Shown here in pieces: positions 58,029-64,000 of a stretch of DNA of 64,000 bases. A program made the position numbers and the translations under genes. The DNA lies in assembly GCF_007625205.1 (NCBI RefSeq), contig NZ_VMNI01000004.1, positions 62,001-126,000 of the forward strand, written 5' to 3'. This stretch comes from Denitromonas ohlonensis (GTDB taxonomy: Bacteria > Pseudomonadota > Gammaproteobacteria > Burkholderiales > Rhodocyclaceae). The notes beneath the pieces were generated by a model. The model saw nothing but the letters and a program-made list of their open reading frames with translations. It searched no databases and was not told the origin of the DNA. Position 1 is the stretch's first letter. Every line of letters starts with the position of its first letter.

Positions 58029-58315
58029 TGTACGCGGTGGTGGTCGGCGCTTTGTTGGTGTCGTTGTGCTTGCTGCTGGTGCGGGCCTTGCTCGGACCGA
58101 CCGTTTTTGATCGGGCGCTGGCGGGGAATGCCGTCGGGACCATGGCGATGTTGCTGCTGGCGATCTTCCAGTTTGTGTCCGGCCGCCCGGAGTTTGTCGA
58201 TCTGGCGCTGGTGTACGGGCTGCTGAATATCGTCGGTACCATCGCGGTCCAGAAATTTTTCCGTTACGGCGATCTGGGCGAGCCCGGAGTGGCGGACGAG
58301 GAGCACCGGCTGTGA
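58025..58315 (+). CDS. mrpF: Mrp-type antiporter subunit F
   Basis: 96 residues with three membrane helices. MrpF features: LVRALLGPTVFDRALAGNAV, FVDLALVYGLLNIVGTIAVQ and KFF. It is a small structural subunit at the cation-path side of Mrp complexes. ATGA overlaps couple it to mrpE and mrpG. Confidence 0.9.
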   Translation: MMYAVVVGALLVSLCLLLVRALLGPTVFDRALAGNAVGTMAMLLLAIFQFVSGRPEFVDLALVYGLLNIVGTIAVQKFFRYGDLGEPGVADEEHRL

Positions 58316-58644
58316 GCGCGGCAATCGATATCCTCAGCATGATCCTGATGGGCGCGGGCGGCGTGTTCTGCGTGATCGGCGCGTTTGGCGTGCTGCGCAT
58401 GCCGGGCTTCTACACACGCATGCATGCGGCCAGCGTCATCGATACGCTCGGCGCCAGCCTGATCATTGTCGGCTTGGTGTTGCAGTCGGGCTTCACGCTG
58501 GCGAGCGGCAAGCTGCTGATTCTGTGGCTGCTGATTTTCTTCTGCTCGCCGACCGCTTCGCACTCGCTGGCGAATGCAGCGCATCGGCGTGGGGTCACCC
58601 CGTGGCAACCGGATCAAGGAGCGAAATCATCCTCGAAGAACTGA
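58312..58644 (+). CDS. mrpG: Mrp-type antiporter subunit G
   Basis: 110 residues, GTG start overlapping the mrpF stop. Three helices, with GAGGVFCVIGAFGVLRMPGF, YTRMHAASVIDTLGASLIIV and LLIFFCSPTASHSLANAAHR typical of MrpG. The C-terminal tail overlaps the start region of the following DUF4040 gene. Confidence 0.9.
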   Translation: MSAAIDILSMILMGAGGVFCVIGAFGVLRMPGFYTRMHAASVIDTLGASLIIVGLVLQSGFTLASGKLLILWLLIFFCSPTASHSLANAAHRRGVTPWQPDQGAKSSSKN

Positions 58645-59195
58645 CTGCCGTCGTGTTGCTGACACTCATGGGCGCTGCCGCCATCGGCATGGCGCGTCAG
58701 CGCAACCTTTACGGTGTGGTGCTGCTCAGCGGCATCTATAGTTTTTTGATGGCTACCGTCATGGTGGTGCTCGACGCTGTCGACGTGGCCATGACCGAGG
58801 CCGCCGTCGGCGCGGGGATTTCGACCGTGCTGCTGTTCGGCGCCATTCATCTCACCGGCGGCACCGAGTCGAAGCCCATCCACCGGCCGTGGCTGCCCTT
58901 GCTGGTGGTGGCCGCCACCGGCGCAATGCTGGTCTACGGCACGCTGGGGCTGCCGGCATTCTCCGATCCCGGCGCGCCCATCCACCAGCACGTGGCACCG
59001 CGCTACCTGACCGAAGGCCCGGTGAAAACCGGTGTGCCCAACGTGGTGACGGCCGTGCTGGCAAGCTATCGGGGCTTTGATACGCTCGGCGAGACCTTTG
59101 TGGTGTTTACCGCCGGCATTGGCGTGATCGCCCTGTTGGGGCGCCGCCGACCGAGGCGGCCGATCGACAAGGCCGGTGAGGAGAACAAGGAATGA
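58602..59195 (+). CDS. DUF4040 / MrpA C-terminal-like subunit
   Basis: About 190 residues, with six helices. ELTAVVLLTLMGAAAIGMAR, LLSGIYSFLMATVMVVLDAV and DVAMTEAAVGAGISTVLLFG form the DUF4040 (MrpA C-terminal/MbhD) domain; PNVVTAVLASYRGFDTLGET with FVVFTAGIGVIALL is the MbhE/MrpB-N part. In Bacillus-type Mrp this is fused to MrpA; here it is a separate gene. The start is uncertain: GTG at 58602 is the nearest standard start, but the AAGGAG at 58616-58621 points to ATC codons at 58626 or 58629, where homologous proteins would be expected to begin. Confidence 0.85.
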   Translation: MATGSRSEIILEELTAVVLLTLMGAAAIGMARQRNLYGVVLLSGIYSFLMATVMVVLDAVDVAMTEAAVGAGISTVLLFGAIHLTGGTESKPIHRPWLPLLVVAATGAMLVYGTLGLPAFSDPGAPIHQHVAPRYLTEGPVKTGVPNVVTAVLASYRGFDTLGETFVVFTAGIGVIALLGRRRPRRPIDKAGEENKE

Positions 59196-59629
59196 GACTG
59201 GACATCATTCTTCGTGTGCTGGCCAAGCTGCTGATCCCCTTTGCGCTCGTGTTTGGCCTGTATGTGCAGTTTCACGGCGACTACGGCCCCGGTGGCGGGT
59301 TTCAGGCGGGCGTGATCGTGGCCGCCGCGGTGATCTTTTACGCCCTGATCTACGGCCTGCCGGCGGCGCGACGCGTTGTTCCTACCGAGGTGGTTCAGAC
59401 CTTGATGGCGGTCGGCGTGCTGCTGTACTCCGGCGTGGGTATCGCGTCCATTTTGCTGGGCGGCAACTATCTCGACTACTTCGTGCTCGGCGCCGATCCG
59501 GTGTCCGGACAGCATCGTGGCATCTTCTGGGTCGAGATGGGGGTGCTGATTACCGTGGCGTCGGTGATGCTCAAGATTTTCTATGTGTTTGCCGGGCGTC
59601 GTCGTGATGCCGAGGAGACTGAGGAATGA
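59192..59629 (+). CDS. mrpB: Mrp-type antiporter subunit B
   Basis: 145 residues, four helices. The MrpB motif LYVQFHGDYGPGGGFQAGVI and AVGVLLYSGVGIASILLGGN, GIFWVEMGVLITVASVMLKI are conserved. The GPGGGFQAG loop is the family signature. Overlaps of four bases on both sides. Confidence 0.92.
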   Translation: MRLDIILRVLAKLLIPFALVFGLYVQFHGDYGPGGGFQAGVIVAAAVIFYALIYGLPAARRVVPTEVVQTLMAVGVLLYSGVGIASILLGGNYLDYFVLGADPVSGQHRGIFWVEMGVLITVASVMLKIFYVFAGRRRDAEETEE

Positions 59630-60012
59630 CCTTGGCCAGTCATTTCAGCTACTGGGTCACGGTCCTGCTGTTGATGGTCGGGCTGTTCATCGTCATGGCA
59701 CGCGAGAACCTGATCAAAAAAATGATCGGCCTGGGCATTTTCCAGACGGCGGTGTATTTGCTCTACATCGCGCCGGGCAAGCTGATCGGTGGCGTGGCGC
59801 CGATTGTTGGCGGGCAGTTCGCGGTGTATTCCAACCCGCTGCCGCATGTGCTGATTCTCACCGCGATTGTGGTCGGTGTGGCAACGCTGGCCCTCGGGCT
59901 GGCGCTGGTCGTGCGGATCAAGGAGGCCTACGGCACAATCGACGAGGACGAAATTCTCTTGATGGATGCGCGGGACGACACCTCGCCCGAACCCGAAGCT
60001 AAGGACGGCTGA
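59626..60012 (+). CDS. mrpC: Mrp-type antiporter subunit C (NuoK-like)
   Basis: 128 residues, three helices homologous to NuoK: YWVTVLLLMVGLFIVMAREN, LIKKMIGLGIFQTAVYLLYI, LPHVLILTAIVVGVATLALG. Followed by an acidic tail. In Mrp and complex I this subunit connects the antiporter-like subunits to the membrane arm. Confidence 0.92.
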   Translation: MTLASHFSYWVTVLLLMVGLFIVMARENLIKKMIGLGIFQTAVYLLYIAPGKLIGGVAPIVGGQFAVYSNPLPHVLILTAIVVGVATLALGLALVVRIKEAYGTIDEDEILLMDARDDTSPEPEAKDG

Positions 60013-60015
60013 CCC

Positions 60016-61506
60016 GTGCTGACACAGCATTTTCCCGCCTTGTTGGTGGTGGTGCCGCTGATGGCCGCGCCACTCATCGTGTTTGCCCGACGATCGCTGG
60101 CAAGCTGGCTGATCGCCTTGCTGGCCACGGCGATCACCTTTGGCATCGCAGCCAGCCTGCTGGCTCAGACGATGTCCGAAGGCACCCTCGTTTATGCCAT
60201 GGGCAGCTGGGAGGCGCCGCTTGGCATCGAATACCGCATCGACGCGGCCGGCGCCTTTGTGGCGGTGATCGTGGCCGCGATGGGGTTGATCGTGATGCCC
60301 TACAGCCGTGTCGGCATCGCCGCCGAAGTGCGCAGCGAAGAGCACTATCTCTACTACGCGCTGATGATGCTGTGTCTGGCGGGTCTGCTCGGCATTCTGG
60401 TCACCGGCGACGCCTTCAACGTGTTTGTGTTCCTCGAGGTGTCTTCGCTGGCCACCTATGTGCTGATCGCCATGGGACGAGACCGGCGGGCCTTGGTCGC
60501 GGCGTATCAATACCTGTTGATGGGCACCATCGGCGCGACCCTGTACGTGGTCGGCGTGGGTTTGCTCTATCTCGAAACCGGCACGCTGAACCTCGCCGAC
60601 ATGGCGACGCGTCTCGTTGATGTCGGCGATTCGCGCGGCGTGCTGGCCGCGCTGGCCTTCATCACCGTCGGCATTTCGCTGAAGATCGCGCTGTTCCCGC
60701 TGCATCTGTGGCTGCCCAACGCCTATGCCTACGCGCCGTCGCCGGTGTCGGCCTTCCTGGCGGCGACCGCCACCAAGGTGTCGATCTATGTGCTGATGCG
60801 CTATTTCTTCACCATCTTCGGCGCGACCGAGGTGTTCGACGCGCGCGCCACTGGCGCGATCCTGCTCGGGCTGTCGCTGGCGGCCATGTTCATCCCGGCC
60901 GTGGTGGCGATTTTCCAGCACGACATGAAGCGGCTGCTGGCGTATTCCAGCGTGTCGCAAATCGGCTACATCACGCTCGGTATCAGCCTGGATTCGGTTG
61001 AGGGCCTGATGGCCTCGGCCATGCATTTGTTCAATCACGCGCTGACCAAGGGCGGGCTGTTTCTGGTGCTCGGCGGGGTGGTGCTGCGCTGTGGTGGCGC
61101 CGGGTTTGACCGGCTCGCGGGGCTGGGTCACACCATGCCGGTGGCGGCCTTTGCCATGGTGGTCGGCGGCCTGAGCCTGATCGGCGTGCCGGGCACGGCC
61201 GGTTTCATCAGCAAGTGGTATCTGGTCAGTGCGGCGATGCACGACGGGCAGTGGTGGCTGGTGGGCGCGGTGCTGGCCAGCTCGCTGCTGGCGGTGATCT
61301 ACGTCTGGCGCTTTGTCGAAGTGGCGTACTTCCGCGCACCGCCGGCCGATCATCCGGCACCGGGCGAGGCGCCGCTGTCGATGCAACTGCCCGCGCTGGC
61401 GATGATTGCCGGCTGCGTCTATTTCGGCATTGACGCCACCTGGTCCAGCGAGGTTTCCATGCGCGTGGCCGAGGTGCTCATGTACAACCCGGGTGTCGGC
61501 CAATGA
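60016..61506 (+). CDS. mrpD: Mrp-type antiporter subunit D
   Basis: 496 residues, GTG start 3 bases after mrpC. Fourteen helices of the proton-translocating NuoL/M/N family (PF00361). The lysine/glutamate relay is visible: VFVFLEVSSLATYVLIAMGR (Glu), LKIALFPLHLWLPNAYAYAP and ATKVSIYVLMRYFF (Lys residues), HALTKGGLFLVLGGVVLRC. It most resembles MrpD among the three large subunits here. Confidence 0.92.
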   Translation: MLTQHFPALLVVVPLMAAPLIVFARRSLASWLIALLATAITFGIAASLLAQTMSEGTLVYAMGSWEAPLGIEYRIDAAGAFVAVIVAAMGLIVMPYSRVGIAAEVRSEEHYLYYALMMLCLAGLLGILVTGDAFNVFVFLEVSSLATYVLIAMGRDRRALVAAYQYLLMGTIGATLYVVGVGLLYLETGTLNLADMATRLVDVGDSRGVLAALAFITVGISLKIALFPLHLWLPNAYAYAPSPVSAFLAATATKVSIYVLMRYFFTIFGATEVFDARATGAILLGLSLAAMFIPAVVAIFQHDMKRLLAYSSVSQIGYITLGISLDSVEGLMASAMHLFNHALTKGGLFLVLGGVVLRCGGAGFDRLAGLGHTMPVAAFAMVVGGLSLIGVPGTAGFISKWYLVSAAMHDGQWWLVGAVLASSLLAVIYVWRFVEVAYFRAPPADHPAPGEAPLSMQLPALAMIAGCVYFGIDATWSSEVSMRVAEVLMYNPGVGQ

Positions 61507-62987
61507 CTGAAGACATCCAACTGATCAGCCTGCTGCTCACGCCGTTGGTCGGCATGTTGCTGCTGGCGCTGGCCGGGCGCTGGCCGAACCTGCGCGAAGC
61601 GATCACCCTGATCACCGCCGTCGTGCTGTTCTCCGAGTCGATTCAGCTGGCGGTCGATGTGCTCGGTGGTGCGCGCCCCGGGCTGACGCTGATCGAGATG
61701 CTGCCGGGGCTGACTCTGCGCCTCGCGGTTGAGCCGCTAGGGGCGGTGTTTTCGGTGATCTCCTCGGGCTTGTGGATCATCAGCACCCTGTATTCGATCG
61801 GCTACATGCGCGGCAACAAGGAGAAGAAGCAAACCCGCTTCTTCGTGTGTTTTGCCGGCGCCATCTTTGCCGCCCAAGGCATTGCGCTGGCCGGCAACAT
61901 GCTGACCTTGTTCATGTTCTACGAGGCCATGACGCTGATCACCTATCCGCTGGTGACGCACCATGGCACCGATCACGCGCGCAACTCGGCCCGTACTTAC
62001 CTTGGCGTGTTGCTGGGCACCTCGATCGCGTTCCTGCTCTCCGGCCTGCTGGCCACCTGGGTGATCGCCGGCACGCTCGATTTCCGCCAGGGCGGCATCC
62101 TCGCCGGCCATCTCGGTGCGACCGGCACGGCGCTGTTGCTGGTGCTCTACATGTTCGGTATCGGTAAGGCGGCGTTGATGCCTTTCCACCGTTGGCTGCC
62201 GGCGGCGATGGTGGCGCCCACGCCGGTGTCGGCCCTGCTGCATGCGGTGGCGGTGGTCAAGGCGGGTGTGTTCACCATCGTCAAGGTGATCGTCTATATC
62301 TTCGGCACCGACAACCTGATGTCGCTTGGCAGTGCCGACTGGGTGCCCGTCATTGCCGGCTTCAGCATCCTCTCGGCGTCCATCGTGGCCTTGCGGGCCG
62401 ACAACCTCAAGCGTCGGCTGGCCTACTCGACGGTCAGTCAGCTGTCGTATGTCACGCTCGCCGCGACCTTGCTGGCCCCGATTTCCATTGTTGGTGCCGT
62501 GATGCATATCGCGGCCCACGCGCTGGGCAAGATCACGTTGTTTTTTGCGGCCGGCTCGATCTACACCGCCGCGCACAAAACCGAGGTCAGCCAGCTCGAC
62601 GGCATTGGCCGGCGCATGCCCTGGACCATGGTGGCCTTCTCGATTGGCGCGCTGTCGATGATCGGCCTGCCGCCGGCGGCCGGCTTCGTGTCGAAGTGGT
62701 ACATCCTGTCGGCGGCGATGAGTCTGGAGCACTGGCTGGCGGTGGGGGTGCTGGTGCTCAGCACCTTGCTCAACGCCGGCTATTTTCTGCCGATTGTGTG
62801 GCGTGCCTTCTTCCGTGAGCCGCCCAGCGACGCTGATGATCACCACGACGAACCTCATGCCGCCCATGGCGAGGCGCCGCTGCTGATGGTGTTTGCGCAG
62901 ACCACAACGGCGGCGATGACGATCGGCCTGTTCTTCTATCACGAGCCGGTGTTGCGACTGGCGCGCGCCGTGGCGGGGGCCTTCTGA
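61503..62987 (+). CDS. Proton-conducting antiporter-like subunit, NuoL/MrpA-N like
   Basis: 494 residues. The stretch LMPFHRWLPAAMVAPTPVSA, LLHAVAVVKAGVFTIVKVIV resembles NuoL/MrpA N-terminal halves (HRWLPxAMxxPTPVSALxHA). FYEAMTLITYPLVTHHG carries the helix-5 Glu and RRLAYSTVSQLSYVTLAATL the broken helix region. Together with the separate DUF4040 gene it may do the job of a split MrpA. A His/Asp-rich loop (DADDHHDEPHAAHGE) lies near residue 445, possibly metal-binding. ATGA overlap with mrpD. Confidence 0.9.
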   Translation: MTEDIQLISLLLTPLVGMLLLALAGRWPNLREAITLITAVVLFSESIQLAVDVLGGARPGLTLIEMLPGLTLRLAVEPLGAVFSVISSGLWIISTLYSIGYMRGNKEKKQTRFFVCFAGAIFAAQGIALAGNMLTLFMFYEAMTLITYPLVTHHGTDHARNSARTYLGVLLGTSIAFLLSGLLATWVIAGTLDFRQGGILAGHLGATGTALLLVLYMFGIGKAALMPFHRWLPAAMVAPTPVSALLHAVAVVKAGVFTIVKVIVYIFGTDNLMSLGSADWVPVIAGFSILSASIVALRADNLKRRLAYSTVSQLSYVTLAATLLAPISIVGAVMHIAAHALGKITLFFAAGSIYTAAHKTEVSQLDGIGRRMPWTMVAFSIGALSMIGLPPAAGFVSKWYILSAAMSLEHWLAVGVLVLSTLLNAGYFLPIVWRAFFREPPSDADDHHDEPHAAHGEAPLLMVFAQTTTAAMTIGLFFYHEPVLRLARAVAGAF

Positions 62988-63220
62988 TGCGACAGAACGC
63001 ATTGTTTTCTCCGGGCAAACGTCTGTGGCACACGCTGTTGGCGGCCTTGCTGCTGATGCTGGTCGCCGGCCTGTTTGTTGAGTCGCACCCGCATTTCGGC
63101 ATTGATGCCGTGCCGGGCTTCAATGCCTGGTTCCCGATGCTCGCTTGCGCGGTGCTGGTGGTGTTGGCGCGTGGCCTGGGTCGCATTTTCGGACCGCGGG
63201 AGGATGAAGATGGACGCTGA
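62987..63220 (+). CDS. Small two-span membrane protein of the Mrp-like operon
   Basis: 77 residues. Two hydrophobic segments (LLAALLLMLVAGLFVESHPH and AWFPMLACAVLVVLARGLGR) and a charged C-terminus (FGPREDEDGR). It sits between two large antiporter-like subunits, overlapping both (one base before, 11 after), so it is probably a complex subunit. I do not recognise a named family. Confidence 0.75.
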   Translation: MRQNALFSPGKRLWHTLLAALLLMLVAGLFVESHPHFGIDAVPGFNAWFPMLACAVLVVLARGLGRIFGPREDEDGR

Positions 63221-64000
63221 ACTCCTCCACCATCCTGCGATCTGGCTGATTCTCGGCGGCATTGTGATGGGCTTCCTGCGCGGTGCACCGCGGGTGCTGC
63301 TGTCGCTGAGCCTGCCGCTCGCCGCTGCGTGGCTGCTGTGGCAGATGCCGGAAGGCATCTACGGCGGCGTGCCTTTCCTCGATTACACGCTGGATGTGCT
63401 GCGGGTCGACCGCCTGGGCCGCCTGTTTGCGCTGGTGTTCGTGCTGGCCTTGTTTGTCGGCAGCGTGTATGCAATGGGTCAGCGCAGCCGGCTCGAAGTG
63501 CCGGCCGCCTTTGTGTATGGTGGCGCGGCAGTGGGCGCGGTGCTGGCGGGCGACTGGATCACCTTGTTCCTGTTCTGGGAGCTGATGGCGATCGGCTCAA
63601 CGCTGGTGATCTGGGCCGGCGGCCGTGAAGCCTATCCGGCGGCGATGCGCTACCTGATGGTGCACCTGTTCGGCGGCGTGGTGTTCATGGCCGGCATCAC
63701 CGCGCATCTGGTGGGCGGCGGCAGCCTGCGCATCGAGCCGCTGGCGCTCGAGGGCGTCGCGCACTGGCTGATTCTCGCCGGTGTCCTCATCAACGCCGGC
63801 GCCTTCCCGTTCTGGTCGTGGATTCCTGACGCCTATCCGCGCGCCTCGTGGAGTGGCATGGTGTTCCTCTCGGCCTTCACCACCAAGACGGCGGTGTATG
63901 TGCTGATGCGCGGCTTCCCCGGCGCCGAGGTGTTGATCCCGATCGGTCTGCTGATGGCGGGCTACGGCCTGATCTACGCGCTGATCGAAAACACCGCTCG
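63210..64000 (+). CDS. Third antiporter-like large subunit (NuoN/MrpD-like), truncated by window end
   Basis: 263 codons are present; the gene continues beyond base 64000. GGGAGG at 63198-63203 supports ATG 63210. Membrane helices with family features: WITLFLFWELMAIGSTLVIW (helix-5 Glu), LIGAGAF-like LINAGAFPFWSWIPDAYPRA, and LSAFTTKTAVYVLMRGFPGA (helix-7/8 Lys). This is the third NuoL/M/N-type subunit in the same operon, more than standard Mrp (two). Confidence 0.9.
   Translation, partial: MDAELLHHPAIWLILGGIVMGFLRGAPRVLLSLSLPLAAAWLLWQMPEGIYGGVPFLDYTLDVLRVDRLGRLFALVFVLALFVGSVYAMGQRSRLEVPAAFVYGGAAVGAVLAGDWITLFLFWELMAIGSTLVIWAGGREAYPAAMRYLMVHLFGGVVFMAGITAHLVGGGSLRIEPLALEGVAHWLILAGVLINAGAFPFWSWIPDAYPRASWSGMVFLSAFTTKTAVYVLMRGFPGAEVLIPIGLLMAGYGLIYALIENTA

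Noticed and set aside
59581-61503. 640-codon open frame on the minus strand opposite mrpC and mrpD
   Set aside because: Shadow of two membrane-protein genes; hydrophilic His/Gln-rich translation with no motif.
1-64000. tRNA, rRNA, CRISPR array, prophage or insertion sequence
   Set aside because: I looked through the intergenic stretches and found no cloverleaf, no regularly spaced repeats with spacers, and no transposase, integrase or phage structural gene.

Overview
The window looks like a chromosomal segment from a betaproteobacterium, most likely Rhodocyclales/Zoogloeaceae (Azoarcus, Thauera or Denitromonas type). The grounds are high GC with strong third-position G/C bias, tightly packed operons joined by ATGA-type overlaps, a PilS-PilR-AmpD block, GTP-dependent PEP carboxykinase divergent from a MaeB-type malic enzyme, an assimilatory nitrate reductase next to YbiB, and a large Mrp-like cluster. 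The taxonomic placement is inference. I see no rRNA, tRNA, CRISPR array, prophage or intact insertion sequence. About 60 protein genes, one clear pseudogene and two repeat-rich intergenic islands are annotated.

Layout. 0-6 kb: a partial DMT exporter and an AraC regulator, then a minus-strand operon of TonB-dependent receptor, secreted beta-propeller protein with a Cys/His cluster, and secreted thioredoxin-like protein; then a BI-1 family membrane protein with a textbook terminator. 6-14 kb: NhaR-type regulator, hydroxypyruvate isomerase, an RND efflux pair, and small secreted proteins with a metal-handling flavour (Cys-rich protein, cytochrome c, DUF411). 13.9-14.6 kb: repeat island A. 14.6-18 kb: ChaA-type antiporter, an unknown protein, AzlCD. 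18-24 kb: a frameshifted histidine kinase facing a four-gene signalling operon (HD-GYP response regulator, REC-PAS protein, HDOD protein, PAS kinase). 24-30 kb: KefB-type transporter, nasA with a near-perfect sigma-54 promoter, ybiB. 30-33.6 kb: COG0523 GTPase, two tandem beta-hydroxyacid dehydrogenases, a LEA-14-like lipoprotein. 33.6-34.1 kb: repeat island B.

34-42 kb: a GGDEF/EAL protein and, upstream of it, an overlapping chain of mtnA, class II aldolase, DUF59 protein and an NnrS-like membrane protein, divergent from a methionine-type aminotransferase. This fits a methylthioribose or 5-deoxyribose salvage route (DHAP shunt) rather than the full methionine salvage pathway. 42-47.4 kb: PP0621 protein, pilS, pilR, ampD, a BON-LysM protein and a lytic transglycosylase with a long leader. 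47.4-57.3 kb: aminotransferase, pckG/maeB divergent pair, patatin-like protein, pbpG, and an IclR regulator divergent from a D-hydroxyacid dehydrogenase. 57.5-64 kb: a ten-gene Mrp-like antiporter operon with three NuoL/M/N-like subunits, running off the window end.

The most unusual structure is the pair of repeat islands. Each holds two long modules in inverted orientation around a smaller stem-loop, and each module carries a long hairpin. In one copy the stem sequence has changed on both arms, so pairing is kept. The other leads are the TonB receptor/propeller/thioredoxin operon, the extended Mrp-like cluster with a palindrome and terminator hairpin just upstream, and the signalling operon beside the decayed kinase.
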